A stretch of 64,000 nt of DNA from Pontibacterium sp049603715 (GTDB lineage Bacteria; Pseudomonadota; Gammaproteobacteria; Pseudomonadales; Balneatricaceae), in the NCBI GenBank assembly GCA_049603715.1, contig JBMYSW010000003.1:124001-188000 (forward strand). Reading direction: 5' to 3'. The notes under the pieces are model-generated. The model did no database searches and had not been told where the DNA came from. It was given only the letters and a program-made list of their open reading frames with translations. This document shows, one piece after another, positions 1 to 9,543 of this stretch (position 1 is the stretch's first letter; each line of letters opens with the position of its first letter). Position numbers and translations under genes: made by a program.

Positions 1-1140
1 GGTACCCCAAGACACACGGCTCTTTAAGCGGCTGTCTAGGCCTTCGATACTGCGAGGGTGCTTGTCCGACGTCATTACCAAACGCTGACCCAGGTTGGTA
101 ATGGAGTTAAACATATGGAAGAACTCTTCCATTGTGGCCTTTTTGTTGGCCAAAAACTGGATATCGTCAAACAGCAAAAAATCTTGCGAGCGATAAAACT
201 TTTTAAACGACTGAGTGAGGTTACTTTGCAACGCTCGAATGAAGTCGTTAATAAAGCGCTCTGTGTTAACAAATAACACCTTAGCGTTTGGGTCTTGGCG
301 CAGCACTTCGTTACCGATGGCATTCATCAAGTGACTTTTACCTAAGCCCGACATGCCGTGAATCAATAACGGATTGTATTCGTGGTTGCTGCCACCTCGG
401 GCGACCTGCATTGCCGCAGCAAACGCCACTTCGTTGGTGGGTGCCGTTACAAAGTTATCAAAGCGATAATTTGGGTTGGGCGACGATTCGCTGTGTACAA
501 ATTGCGAATCAATAGCCGCCGAAGGCTCAGACGGTGCTGCAGGGGCAGTGCGTCGGTAAAGCGTATCACCAAAGGGCAGCGCCGCTTGGTTGGCTTCAGA
601 TAGGTCAAAGGATGACGGGTCGATGTATTCCTGCGCAGGGTTATGTGCATTCGCCGCCGTCGAAAAACCTTCAGGCACTTGCCCAGCAGCACTCAAACCG
701 CTGCTCAAGTCATGCTCGGCAAGGCTGGGCTCTGGCATTACGTCAATAACGGGGGCAGGGGCTGGCTCGGGTGCTCGTACAGGCTCAACAGGGGCCTGGC
801 GAACAGGTTCCACCACGGGTTGTGGTGCAGGTTGTGGCGCAGGGGCCACAGCCGCACGCGGCTTAGGTGCTGCAGCGGCTTTACGGCCACCACCGGCTTG
901 ATGCGAAATAGAAACAGACACGTTAGGGCTGTTATAGGTTTCGCGAGCAACGTCTTCAATCGCGCGCAAAAAGCGGCTTTCGACCCATTTACTGACAAAA
1001 CGGTTAGGCGCAACCAATACCAGAACAGCGTCGCTCGACTCTTCAGAGTACTCAAGTGGACGAATCCAGGTGTTAAAAAGTGACGCATCTACCTCGCTCT
1101 GCAAGCGACGACGACACTCCTCCCAAACTCCGTTGTTCAT
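1..1140 (-). CDS. dnaA: Chromosomal replication initiator DnaA (partial, C-terminus beyond window)
   Basis: DnaA binds DnaA boxes at oriC, oligomerises with ATP and opens the duplex. The first 380 codons are present, from the ATG at 1140-1138 to the window edge. Domain I (residues 1 to about 80, beginning MNNGVWEECRRRLQ) is followed by a long Ala/Pro-rich linker (about 90-190) and AAA+ domain III with a Walker A motif MSGLGKSH near residue 265 and a Walker B motif DDIQFL near residue 325. The arginine-finger region and the DNA-binding domain IV lie outside the window. It diverges from rpmH, the standard gammaproteobacterial arrangement. Recognition is from conserved motifs and synteny, and is secure. 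Confidence 0.96.
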   Translation of the reverse strand, partial: MNNGVWEECRRRLQSEVDASLFNTWIRPLEYSEESSDAVLVLVAPNRFVSKWVESRFLRAIEDVARETYNSPNVSVSISHQAGGGRKAAAAPKPRAAVAPAPQPAPQPVVEPVRQAPVEPVRAPEPAPAPVIDVMPEPSLAEHDLSSGLSAAGQVPEGFSTAANAHNPAQEYIDPSSFDLSEANQAALPFGDTLYRRTAPAAPSEPSAAIDSQFVHSESSPNPNYRFDNFVTAPTNEVAFAAAMQVARGGSNHEYNPLLIHGMSGLGKSHLMNAIGNEVLRQDPNAKVLFVNTERFINDFIRALQSNLTQSFKKFYRSQDFLLFDDIQFLANKKATMEEFFHMFNSITNLGQRLVMTSDKHPRSIEGLDSRLKSRVSWGT

Positions 1141-1739
1141 GATCGTGGGTTACCTTACGTATGCCTAAATAAAGCCGAACCAAAAGAATGCAGCAAGTGT
1201 AGCTCGAACCGCAGCACTTATCCACAAAAACCAAGATATGCACATTACAGATTTTTAAAAGCCCAGCATAGAGGCAGATTCATCGCTAAACCAGGCTCAA
1301 AAAGCGACTCACAACCTAGAGTTAGACGTTTGATTTTTATGGCTTTAACGTCATTAGCCACACCTGTAATTTTATCCCCGACGGCTTATTGAACGACACA
1401 ACCCCAAGCCGGCCGCAAATGTCTAAAACAAGCCAGCTAAAGGCCAGTCGATTGCCGTAAACGCAAGCCAGAGTTTTACGGCAACTTTATATAAGAGCAG
1501 CTCTGTTTGGCCTTTATGCCCAATATATGCCCACTAAAGCCGCCGACATTTACCTAAAACCCGAAAAAACGCGACATAATCCCTCAATAGCTATTGAACT
1601 CGGGCTTTAACTTCAATAGAATTCGCCCTCTAAATTTTTGACCGTACTTCGCTTGATGTTTTGGATAACTCACCAAAGCACGTACTGAGAGGGGCTACGG
1701 ATTTCATTTTATCGAGTGTTAGTAAGTAGGTACTGACCC
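1141..1739. other. dnaA-rpmH intergenic region, origin-like, 599 bp
   Basis: No convincing ORF lies in this divergent gap. It holds one perfect DnaA box, TTATCCACA at 1218-1226, and a one-mismatch box in inverse orientation at 1660-1668 (TTTGGATAA). The stretch between is AT-rich in parts. In many gammaproteobacteria this gap carries both promoters and part or all of oriC. With only one perfect box it may be only the autoregulatory dnaA promoter; the main oriC could lie on the far side of dnaA, outside the window. Confidence 0.5.
1218..1226 (+). promoter_or_regulatory. DnaA box
   Basis: TTATCCACA matches the consensus 9-mer exactly, about 80 bp upstream of the dnaA start codon. It may serve origin function, dnaA autoregulation or both. 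Confidence 0.65.
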
Positions 1740-1874
1740 ATGAAAAGAACTTTTCAACCAAGCGTACTGAAACGTAAACGCACTCACGGCTTCCGTGCAC
1801 GTATGGCAACTAAAAATGGCCGTCAGGTTATTAACCGTCGTCGTGCTAAAGGTCGTAAGCGCCTATCTGCGTAA
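1740..1874 (+). CDS. rpmH: 50S ribosomal protein L34
   Basis: This is a 44-residue, very basic protein that begins MKRTFQPSVLKRKRTHGFRA and ends GRKRLSA, matching the whole L34 family in length and sequence. L34 is a late-assembling protein of the large ribosomal subunit. It sits 26 bp before rnpA, and the two are classically co-transcribed. It is easily missed because it is so short. Confidence 0.97.
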   Translation: MKRTFQPSVLKRKRTHGFRARMATKNGRQVINRRRAKGRKRLSA

Positions 1875-1900
1875 TTCAGCGACAAGGTCTGGTGGTTTGA

Positions 1901-2272
1901 ATGACCACATTCAAATATCCTCGCTCGGCTCGCCTGTTAACGGGTGAGGACTTTCAAGCGGTGTTTAACGACGCCCGTGTGAAAGTACCAGACCAGCACC
2001 TTCTCTTGCTCACCCGTCCCAATTCGTTGGGCCATCCCCGCATTGGCTTTGTTGTATCTAAAAAAAATGTACGACTAGCGGTGCAACGCAATCGCGTAAA
2101 GCGTATCATTCGCGAGAACTTTCGGCTCAACCAGCATAAATTGCCTGCTGTGGACATCGTAGTGCTTGCACGACGCGGTCTTGGCGAGCTAGAGAACGAC
2201 GCACTTCATAACTTGTGCGGACGCAGCTGGTCTAGGTTACGAAAAAAATCCAAACAGCGTACAAATAAATAA
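1901..2272 (+). CDS. rnpA: Ribonuclease P protein component
   Basis: RnpA is the protein cofactor of RNase P, which matures the 5' ends of tRNAs. The 123-residue basic protein has the family signature around residues 48-72: GFVVSKKNVRLAVQRNRVKR, with its RNR core that contacts the RNA. The start is an ATG 26 bp after rpmH. Length and position are typical. In most bacteria yidD follows or overlaps rnpA; here yidC starts only 18 bp downstream, so yidD is not in this operon. Confidence 0.96.
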   Translation: MTTFKYPRSARLLTGEDFQAVFNDARVKVPDQHLLLLTRPNSLGHPRIGFVVSKKNVRLAVQRNRVKRIIRENFRLNQHKLPAVDIVVLARRGLGELENDALHNLCGRSWSRLRKKSKQRTNK

Positions 2273-2290
2273 AGACGAACGGTTAACCCC

Positions 2291-3955
2291 ATGGATGTAC
2301 AGCGCATGATCCTGATTGCGGCCTTCGCAATCATTTCTTATATGATGGTGTTCCAGTGGAACCTAGACAACGGTCAGGTCCCTGAAGCAGAAGTAGCAAC
2401 TGCAACCACTTCCGTATCCGCTTATGCAGACCCATCTCAAACCGATTTACCTACGGTCAACGCAAGCTCTGCTGATGCAACGCTTCCACCGACCGCTGCC
2501 AGCGGCAGCACCACAGGTTTGATCACCGTCTCTACTGACGTACTCAACGTGATCATCGATTCAACCGGTGGTGACATTATCGAAGTCTCTCTACCAGAAC
2601 ACAAAAAGACACAAGGTGCTGACCTACCTTTCGTTCTGCTAGAGCAAAACGCCAACCGTACCTATGTGTCGCAAAGCGGCTTGATCGGTGCTAACGGCCC
2701 AGACGCAAACACAGCAGGTCGTCCACAGTACACTACGCAAGCAAGCGCTTACTCACTGGGTAACGAAGAAAAGATCGACGTAGACTTTAACTACGTGGAC
2801 CAAAACGGCGTAGGTATCACCAAGCGTTACACCTTTACTAAAGGTTCTTACAACGTTGCCTTGACCTACATTATCAACAACACAAGTAACGCTAGCTGGA
2901 CTGCCAACCTATTCGCACAAATTAAGCGTGACGCAAGTGAAGACCCAACCCAAACGACTGATATGGGTATGAAGTCTTACTTGGGTGCAGTGTTTTCTAC
3001 TAACGAAAACAACTACGAAAAAGTCGACTTTGACGACATGGACGAAGCTAACTTCAAGTCCCAGTCAACTAACGGCTACGTAGGTTTTGTTCAGCACTAC
3101 TTTGTTAGCGCGTGGATCCCAAACCAGTCTGAAAACGTGCAGTACCAATCTCGCACCGTTAACGGCAACTACATCATGGGCTTTACTGCGCCAAGCTTTA
3201 CCCTTGCGCCAGGCCAAAGCACAACGCTTGAAGCCAACTTCTATGCCGGTCCTAAAGACCCAGAGCAAATGGAAGCCGCGCACGAAAACCTGAAGCTGAC
3301 CGTAGACTACGGCATCCTTTGGTGGATCGCATCGCCACTTTACTCAATCCTAACGTGGATCCAAGGCATTGTTGGCAACTGGGGCTTAGCAATTATCGGT
3401 ATTACACTGCTAGTTAAAGCCGTGCTTTACCCGCTAAACGAAAAAGCATTCCGCTCTATGGCGAAAATGCGTAAATTCGGCCCAGAAATGGCTCGCATGA
3501 AAGAGATGTACGGCGACGACCGTCAGCGCATGTCTCAAGAAATGATGAAGCTGTACCAAAAAGAGAAGATCAACCCTGTTGGCGGTTGTTTGCCAATGAT
3601 CGCGCAAATGCCGATCTTCATCGCGCTTTACTGGGTGTTGATGGAGTCAGTTGAGCTTCGCCATGCAAGCTTCTTGTACATTTCTGACCTGTCTGACATG
3701 GACCCATACTTCATCCTACCGATTTTGATGGGTGCGAGTATGTTCATTCAGCAGTCACTTAACCCAACACCGCCAGACCCAATGCAAGCGAAGATCATGA
3801 AGATGCTACCAATCATGTTCACCTTCTTCTTCTTGTGGTTCCCAGCCGGTCTAACGCTATACTGGGTAGTGAACAACATCTTGTCGATTGCACAACAGTA
3901 CGTAATCAACAAAAAAATTGAAGGTTCGAGCGACGCACCTGCGCCTGCTAAGTAA
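2291..3955 (+). CDS. yidC: Membrane protein insertase YidC
   Basis: YidC inserts and folds inner-membrane proteins, alone or with SecYEG. The 554-residue Gram-negative form has an N-terminal TM helix (residues 5-22), a Ser/Thr-rich linker, a large periplasmic P1 beta domain (about 70-335) and the conserved five-TM core from about residue 355, with motifs VGGCLPMIAQMPIFIALYWVL and FFFLWFPAGLTLYWVVNN broken by loops. The hydrophilic-groove basic residue appears as Lys (LVKAVLYPL) where E. coli has Arg, so positive charge is kept. It follows rnpA by 18 bp and ends just before a strong terminator. Confidence 0.97.
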   Translation: MDVQRMILIAAFAIISYMMVFQWNLDNGQVPEAEVATATTSVSAYADPSQTDLPTVNASSADATLPPTAASGSTTGLITVSTDVLNVIIDSTGGDIIEVSLPEHKKTQGADLPFVLLEQNANRTYVSQSGLIGANGPDANTAGRPQYTTQASAYSLGNEEKIDVDFNYVDQNGVGITKRYTFTKGSYNVALTYIINNTSNASWTANLFAQIKRDASEDPTQTTDMGMKSYLGAVFSTNENNYEKVDFDDMDEANFKSQSTNGYVGFVQHYFVSAWIPNQSENVQYQSRTVNGNYIMGFTAPSFTLAPGQSTTLEANFYAGPKDPEQMEAAHENLKLTVDYGILWWIASPLYSILTWIQGIVGNWGLAIIGITLLVKAVLYPLNEKAFRSMAKMRKFGPEMARMKEMYGDDRQRMSQEMMKLYQKEKINPVGGCLPMIAQMPIFIALYWVLMESVELRHASFLYISDLSDMDPYFILPILMGASMFIQQSLNPTPPDPMQAKIMKMLPIMFTFFFLWFPAGLTLYWVVNNILSIAQQYVINKKIEGSSDAPAPAK

Positions 3956-3968
3956 CCCAATCAACCAT

Positions 3969-3995
3969 TAAAAGGCTCCCTAGGGAGCCTTTTTT
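3969..3995 (+). terminator. Rho-independent terminator after yidC
   Basis: A perfect stem, AAAGGCTCCC / GGGAGCCTTT with a TA turn, is followed by a run of T. It ends the rpmH-rnpA-yidC transcript only 18 bp before the mnmE start codon, so mnmE probably relies on readthrough or on a promoter inside yidC. Confidence 0.85.
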
Positions 3996-4013
3996 ATCGA
4001 AAAGCCAAACATC

Positions 4014-5381
4014 ATGATCTCATCACGCCAAGATACAATTGTCGCCCAAGCCACAGCTCCCGGCCGCGCCGGTGTGGGTATCGTGCGCATTTCGGGCCCC
4101 AAGGTAAAAGACTTCGCTCAAGCTTTACTCGGCTTTGAACCCAAGCCTCGCTATGCTCACTATGGGCCGTTTTTAGACGATAACGGCAGCACCATTGATG
4201 AAGGTATCGGTTTGTACTTTCCTGGTCCCAACTCCTTTACTGGCGAAGACGTACTGGAGCTACAAGGCCACGGCGGCCCGATTGTGATGGACTTTTTGCT
4301 TAAACGCGCCACCGAGTTAGGTGCGCGCTTAGCCAACCCGGGTGAGTTTTCGGAGCGCGCGTTTTTAAACGACAAGCTCGACTTAACCCAAGCCGAAGCC
4401 ATTGCCGACTTAATCGACAGTGCCTCTGAGCAGGCCGCTCGCTGTGCGATGAAGTCTTTGCAGGGTGCTTTTTCAAAACGCGTCCACACGCTGGTTGAGT
4501 CACTCACTCAGCTGCGTATCTACGTCGAAGCCGCTATCGACTTTCCTGAAGAGGAAATCGACTTTTTGGCCGACGGTAAAGTACTGGCCGACTTACAAGC
4601 CATCATCGCCGACTTAAACGACGTTAAGGCCGAAGCACACCAAGGTAGCCTTATTCGCGAAGGGATGACCGTCGTAATTGCGGGCCGCCCCAATGCGGGC
4701 AAGTCGAGCTTGTTAAATATTTTGGCCGGAAACGAAAGAGCGATAGTCACCGACATTGCCGGTACCACTCGTGATGTACTTAAAGAACACATCCATATCG
4801 ACGGTATGCCATTACACATTATCGATACCGCAGGCCTGCGTGACGCACCAGACGAAGTAGAGCGCATCGGTATTCACCGTGCGTGGGACGAAATCAAAAA
4901 TGCAGACCGTATTCTGCTGATGGTTGATAGCACCCAAGTGGATGACTTCCATCACGAGCAGCTCTGGGAAGAGTTCTCAGAAGCGCTGCCTAATACGGAT
5001 AACATCACCATCATTCGGAACAAGTGCGACCTCAGCGGCGAGCCCGAAGGGCAGACAAGCCTCGATGGACAAACGCAAATTACCTTGTCTGCAAAAGCTG
5101 ACAAGGGTGTGAGCTTACTGCGAGATCATCTAAAAACCTGCATGGGTTATCAAAGCACCAACGAAGGCGGCTTTTTGGCCCGTCGTCGCCACCTTGATGC
5201 TATCGCACAAGCGGAAGGGTACTTGGAAAACGGCCATAACCAACTCGTTCACATGGGTGCAGGGGAGCTACTGGCCGAAGACCTTCGCCACGCCCAAAAC
5301 GCCCTAGGTGAAATCACCGGTGCGGTGTCGAGCGACGACCTCCTTGGCCGTATTTTCTCGAGCTTTTGTATTGGTAAGTAA
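4014..5381 (+). CDS. mnmE: tRNA uridine-5-carboxymethylaminomethyl(34) synthesis GTPase MnmE
   Basis: With MnmG, MnmE modifies the wobble uridine (C5) of certain tRNAs. The 455 residues contain an N-terminal tetrahydrofolate-binding dimerisation domain (1 to about 120), helical parts, and an inserted Ras-like G domain: G1 GRPNAGKSS, G2 GTTRDV, G3 DTAG, G4 NKCD, G5 SAK. The protein ends in the family's catalytic CIGK tail. Family length and order are intact. No mnmG is seen nearby. Confidence 0.97.
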   Translation: MISSRQDTIVAQATAPGRAGVGIVRISGPKVKDFAQALLGFEPKPRYAHYGPFLDDNGSTIDEGIGLYFPGPNSFTGEDVLELQGHGGPIVMDFLLKRATELGARLANPGEFSERAFLNDKLDLTQAEAIADLIDSASEQAARCAMKSLQGAFSKRVHTLVESLTQLRIYVEAAIDFPEEEIDFLADGKVLADLQAIIADLNDVKAEAHQGSLIREGMTVVIAGRPNAGKSSLLNILAGNERAIVTDIAGTTRDVLKEHIHIDGMPLHIIDTAGLRDAPDEVERIGIHRAWDEIKNADRILLMVDSTQVDDFHHEQLWEEFSEALPNTDNITIIRNKCDLSGEPEGQTSLDGQTQITLSAKADKGVSLLRDHLKTCMGYQSTNEGGFLARRRHLDAIAQAEGYLENGHNQLVHMGAGELLAEDLRHAQNALGEITGAVSSDDLLGRIFSSFCIGK

Positions 5382-5485
5382 CGTGGGCGCCATATTCCAT
5401 TTGGCAACGAAAAAGGCGCGCCAAATCTGTTGGCCAATATGGGTAAAAAATAGCCCCTTATTATAGACGTAAGAAGGTTAACTCC

Positions 5486-6511
5486 ATGACCGAAATTACC
5501 CCGCAAGCCCCGCATGGTGAATTCGTCCTGTTTACCAGTGCAGATGGCCAAACTCGCGTAGAGTGCCGCTTTGAGTCAGACACCTTGTGGCTTTCTCAGG
5601 CAATGATGGGTGAACTCTATGGCAAGGCAAAAGCGACTATTAGCGAGCATATTAAAAATATCTTTGTCGAAGGAGAGTTGGACGAAAGCTCAGTTGTTCG
5701 GCTTTACCGAACAACTGCAGCCGATGGTAAATCATATAACGTTCAACACTTTAGCCTACCACTTGTATTGGCCGTAGGTTACCGCGTGCGTTCCAGCCGT
5801 GGCACTCAATTCCGACAATGGGCAACACAGACCTTAGAAGAGTATTTGATCAAAGGTTTTGTTATGGATGACGAGCGGCTAAAAAACCCGCCCGTTGGTC
5901 ATTCTGCAGCGCCAGATTACTTTGACGAGATGCTCGAACGCATTCGCGACATTCGAGCCAGTGAGCGTCGTGTTTATCTACGAGTTAGAGATATCTTTAC
6001 AATAGCGGCAGACTACAAGCCTTCCAATAAAGAGACCACTCTCTTTTTCCAAACCATTCAGAATAAGCTCCATTACGCCAGCACTCGTATGACTGCCGCT
6101 GAACTCATTGAAAGTCGTGTGGATGCCAGTAAACCTGATATGGGCCTTACCAGTTTCAAAGGTGACGAAGTACGCAAAACAGACGTCACCATTGCCAAAA
6201 ACTACCTACGCGAAGATGAGATTAAAGAACTCAATCGTATCGTTAATATGTGGCTAGATTTTGCCGAGGACCAAGCACTACGTCGCAAACAGGTTTTCTT
6301 ACAAGACTGGGCTGACAAACTCGACCAGTTCTTAGATTTCAATGATCGTGACGTGCTCCGTGGCGTGGGCAAAACCACCAAAAAGGCTGCAGATGAAAAA
6401 GCCAAATCAGAATACGATAGTTTTGCTGCTCATCGTCGCCGAATAAAAGAGGCCGAAGGTGCACAAGCCAACATTGCAGCCCTCAAAGCGATTCTAAAAA
6501 AAGAAAAATAG
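5486..6511 (+). CDS. RhuM-family protein (virulence RhuM / COG3943)
   Basis: The 341-residue protein resembles the RhuM family, first named from a Salmonella pathogenicity island and common in genomic islands; its biochemical role is not established. The N-terminal third (residues 10-120) carries the typical sequence LWLSQAMMGELYGKAKATIS, SEHIKNIF and LPLVLAVGYRVRS, a winged-helix-like DNA-binding region. The C-terminus is helical and Lys-rich. A good ribosome-binding site (GAAGG) precedes the ATG. It stands alone between mnmE and the stress-protein gene, with a hairpin after its stop, which fits a single-gene acquisition. Confidence 0.8.
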   Translation: MTEITPQAPHGEFVLFTSADGQTRVECRFESDTLWLSQAMMGELYGKAKATISEHIKNIFVEGELDESSVVRLYRTTAADGKSYNVQHFSLPLVLAVGYRVRSSRGTQFRQWATQTLEEYLIKGFVMDDERLKNPPVGHSAAPDYFDEMLERIRDIRASERRVYLRVRDIFTIAADYKPSNKETTLFFQTIQNKLHYASTRMTAAELIESRVDASKPDMGLTSFKGDEVRKTDVTIAKNYLREDEIKELNRIVNMWLDFAEDQALRRKQVFLQDWADKLDQFLDFNDRDVLRGVGKTTKKAADEKAKSEYDSFAAHRRRIKEAEGAQANIAALKAILKKEK

Positions 6512-6851
6512 CAGATGCCATGGTACCGGCTCCGGTGTCGGTACCATCATAGCCCGTCCCAAAACCACTTACGACTCTCTTCAAATTTTGACTGACGACA
6601 GCTACTCAAAGCATACCGAAAAGCAATACAACACAACCTAAGCAAAATTACTCCAGCCCAAAGTAGCCGCCCCCAAATAACTGGATGACGGCACTAAACA
6701 GGCTTACCACCAAATCGTTTTACGCTATATCAGCAACTTCTAAGCTAATTTTTTGACCCACAGCAACGCCCCTGTAAGTCGCCGTAGGCGGCAGAAACGA
6801 ATAGGACTAAAGTAGCGAACACTTTTCTTATTCGTGCAAAGGAGCCGCGTT
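6512..6851. other. Intergenic region with a hairpin
   Basis: Directly after the rhuM-like stop is a perfect 9-bp stem at 6520-6528 and 6539-6547 (ATGGTACCG / CGGTACCAT, 10-nt loop) without a T tract. It could be a weak terminator or an mRNA-stabilising structure. The rest contains no ORF that I would call; the promoter of the stress-protein gene presumably lies near its end. Confidence 0.4.
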
Positions 6852-7343
6852 ATGTTGCCCAAGGTTAAAACCATTTTATACGCTTCTGATATTGGTGAAG
6901 GGTCTCGCCCTGCATTTCGTCGAGCGCTTGCGCTATGTGGCGATGAGCACACCGAAATCACTTATCTCAATGTCATCGAGCCGATGGGCGCAAACGCAAA
7001 GGCCATCGTTTCGAGTGTGATTCCGGATGAGCAGCTAAAAGCCTTTCATGATGAGGGCATTACACGCTTAAAAGAAACCATTCACGAACGTATTACGCGA
7101 TTTTTTGACGATGAAATGGGCGATGAAGCTAACCTCGACCCGAGTAAAGTCAGCGTTCAGGTGGAAGAAGGGATTGTGTGGCAAACCATTTTGGATGTCG
7201 CCGATGAAGTGGATGCGGACGTTATTGTGATGGGCTGCCGTACCCATAGCGCCATTGGCCAAGCCTTACTCGGCTCTACGGCTAACAAGGTGATGTATCA
7301 TTCACACCGCCCTGTGTTAATTGTGCCGTTAGGTAAGTCGTAA
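6852..7343 (+). CDS. Universal stress protein, UspA family
   Basis: A 163-residue single-domain Usp protein. The Rossmann-like fold begins VKTILYASDIGEGSRPAFRRAL, and the C-terminal ATP-binding signature is present as GCRTHSAIGQALLGSTANKV followed by PVLIVPLG. I chose the ATG at 6852 because AAAGGAG stands 7 nt upstream; an in-frame GTG at 6834 would overlap that site. Usp proteins bind ATP and support survival under starvation and stress. It is next to the betaine transporter (convergent, 59 bp apart), which may be chance. Confidence 0.88.
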   Translation: MLPKVKTILYASDIGEGSRPAFRRALALCGDEHTEITYLNVIEPMGANAKAIVSSVIPDEQLKAFHDEGITRLKETIHERITRFFDDEMGDEANLDPSKVSVQVEEGIVWQTILDVADEVDADVIVMGCRTHSAIGQALLGSTANKVMYHSHRPVLIVPLGKS

Positions 7344-7402
7344 ACGCAGGCGAGCTGCCATCGCACAGTCCTTGTGCGGTGGCATGGCTGCATATTTTGG
7401 CT

Positions 7403-8581
7403 TTACTTGCTGTCGCCCAGCACCTCTGCCAAGCTGGCGCGCGAGAGTTGCCCCTCAAGCTCACCTTCTTCGTTAAGTACCGGCAATGGAAAGTCGTTAT
7501 CGAGAGTTTCTGGAATCACGGCTTCCAAAATATCACTGCCCTGAATCGAAGGAATTTCTTCCGTGGTGGCCGTTTCGACGGGCTCTCCCGACGGTGCACT
7601 TTCTAACGCCTCTTGAGTCACCACACCTTGGTACCCCTCATCGGTAAAGACATAACCATAGTCTTGCGGCATTTTGCGCATTTGCACAAGAGCCTCACCA
7701 ATAGTTTCGGCCGTAATACGCGCCGTAGGTGGCTTCATCACGGTTGCGACCGTTAAGGCACGAGCACGGTTTACGTCTTTAACAAAGGCCTCGACGTAAT
7801 CGTCAACGGGGTTGAGCAAAATATCATCTGGGCGACCTTGTTGTACCAGCTTGCCATCTTTGAGAATGGCAATTTTATCGCCAATGCGTAGCGCCTCGTC
7901 CAAGTCGTGGGTGATAAAGATAATAGTTTTGTTAAGGGTCTGTTGAAGCTCAATCAGTTGGTCTTGCATCTCACTGCGAATCAGCGGATCAAGAGCCGAA
8001 AAGGCTTCGTCCATTAGCAAAATATCCGCATCGGTACACAAAGCCCGTGCTAGGCCAACACGCTGTTGCTGGCCGCCTGAAAGCTGCTTTGGGTACTGAA
8101 ACTCATAGCCCTCCAAACCAACGACCTTAAGCCAGTAACGTGCTTTCTCTTCGGCCTCGGCCTTTTTAACTCCTTGAATGGCCAGCCCATACAGGGCGTT
8201 ATCGAGCACCGTGCGATGAGGTAGCAAACCAAAGCGCTGAAACACCATGGACATTTTTTTCTGGCGAAACTTTTCGAGCGCTTTTTTATCAAGGGCCATC
8301 ACGTCTTCGCCATTAACCAAAATCTGGCCTTCGGTCGGGTCGATCAGGCGATTAAAGTGACGAATTAAGGTCGATTTACCTGAGCCTGAAAGACCCATAA
8401 TCACAAAAATTTCGCCGGGGTAAATCTTCAGGTTAATCGCCTCTAAACCTAAGGTGTGGCCAGTGGCAGCCAACAAGTCGGCCTTACTTTCGCCGCCTTT
8501 TACACGAGACATTACAGACTCAGGCGCGTCGCCAAAGACTTTGTACAGGTCTTTTACTTCAATTAAGGGCGTATTAGCCAT
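7403..8581 (-). CDS. proV: Glycine betaine/proline ABC transporter, ATP-binding subunit
   Basis: The ATPase of a ProU-type compatible-solute importer. Its 392 residues include Walker A GLSGSGKST, signature LSGGQQQRVGLARAL, Walker B ILLMDEAFSALDP, the H-loop FITHDLDEAL, and a C-terminal CBS-like regulatory region (about 270-392), as in ProV/OpuA. The start ATG at 8581 overlaps the end of proW by 8 nt (ATGGCTAA), with GGGGGA upstream; a longer in-frame extension to 8635 would lie entirely within proW and is unlikely. Third gene of proX-proW-proV. Confidence 0.95.
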   Translation of the reverse strand: MANTPLIEVKDLYKVFGDAPESVMSRVKGGESKADLLAATGHTLGLEAINLKIYPGEIFVIMGLSGSGKSTLIRHFNRLIDPTEGQILVNGEDVMALDKKALEKFRQKKMSMVFQRFGLLPHRTVLDNALYGLAIQGVKKAEAEEKARYWLKVVGLEGYEFQYPKQLSGGQQQRVGLARALCTDADILLMDEAFSALDPLIRSEMQDQLIELQQTLNKTIIFITHDLDEALRIGDKIAILKDGKLVQQGRPDDILLNPVDDYVEAFVKDVNRARALTVATVMKPPTARITAETIGEALVQMRKMPQDYGYVFTDEGYQGVVTQEALESAPSGEPVETATTEEIPSIQGSDILEAVIPETLDNDFPLPVLNEEGELEGQLSRASLAEVLGDSK

Positions 8582-9473
8582 CGTGCTTATCCCCCAAATG
8601 ACGTTGTGTGCGTTTTGCATAGGCCTGGGATACACGGTCGAACATGATCGCTAAGGCAACAATGGCTAAGCCATTAAAAAGGCCAAGGGTAAAGTATTGG
8701 TTGGTAATGGACTTAAGCACTGGCTGCCCTAATCCTTTAACACCAATCATTGAGGCAATAACCACCATGGCAAGCGCCATCATAATGGTTTGGTTAATGC
8801 CCGCCATAATGGTAGGAGAGGCAAGGGGAAGCTGTACCGTAAACAAACGCTGACGACTGCTAGCACCAAAGGCGGTGGCTGCCTCCAGCACCTCTTTATC
8901 AACAAGGCGAATACCCAAGTTAGTTAAGCGAATCACCGGTGGAATGGCATAAATAACCACGGCGATAAGGCCCGGAATTTTACCAATACCTAACAGCATC
9001 ACCACCGGAATAAGGTAAACAAACGCAGGCATGGTTTGCATCACGTCCAGCACGGGTGTAACGACCGCTTGTGTTCGATCAGACCGCGCCATCGCAATAC
9101 CCACGGGGATACCAATGGCAATGGCCAGTAGGGTACACACGGTAATAATGCTCAAGGTACGCATGGTGTTATCCCACATACCAAAGTAACCAATGGCTAA
9201 GAGCGAGACCACAACACCCACAACAAGCTTCCATGAACGACTCGCAACAAAGGTGAGCGCCGCAAGCACGAGTAAGACGCTCCACCAAGGGGCGTTGAGT
9301 AGAAGGCGTTCAAACCAAATTAAAAACGCGAGAAGGGGGTCAAAAAAGGCTTCGATTAAGTCGCCATATTCGCGAGAAAAGTCACGGTATGCACCGTCGA
9401 GTGTTTTGCGAATTGCCAAAAGGTCTGCGCGGTCCAATTTTGGAAATTCGTCGAGCCAGGAAGAGTCTGCCAT
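8574..9473 (-). CDS. proW: Glycine betaine/proline ABC transporter, permease subunit
   Basis: Inner-membrane permease with an N-terminal cytoplasmic segment and about six TM helices. The BPD-transporter EAA-like loop is visible as EAATAFGASSRQRLFTVQLPLA. About 299 residues. I place the start at the ATG at 9473 (MADSSWLDEFPKL), which matches the ProW N-terminus; a TTG at 9500 in frame is an alternative, and neither has a strong ribosome-binding site. It lies 70 bp after proX and overlaps proV, so the three are one operon. Confidence 0.92.
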   Translation of the reverse strand: MADSSWLDEFPKLDRADLLAIRKTLDGAYRDFSREYGDLIEAFFDPLLAFLIWFERLLLNAPWWSVLLVLAALTFVASRSWKLVVGVVVSLLAIGYFGMWDNTMRTLSIITVCTLLAIAIGIPVGIAMARSDRTQAVVTPVLDVMQTMPAFVYLIPVVMLLGIGKIPGLIAVVIYAIPPVIRLTNLGIRLVDKEVLEAATAFGASSRQRLFTVQLPLASPTIMAGINQTIMMALAMVVIASMIGVKGLGQPVLKSITNQYFTLGLFNGLAIVALAIMFDRVSQAYAKRTQRHLGDKHDG

Positions 9474-9543
9474 AAGCGTGGGTATCAGCCGTTGTTGCAA
9501 GAGAGGGCGCGCTTAGCACAAAGCTAAGCGCGCATTGAGCGCC

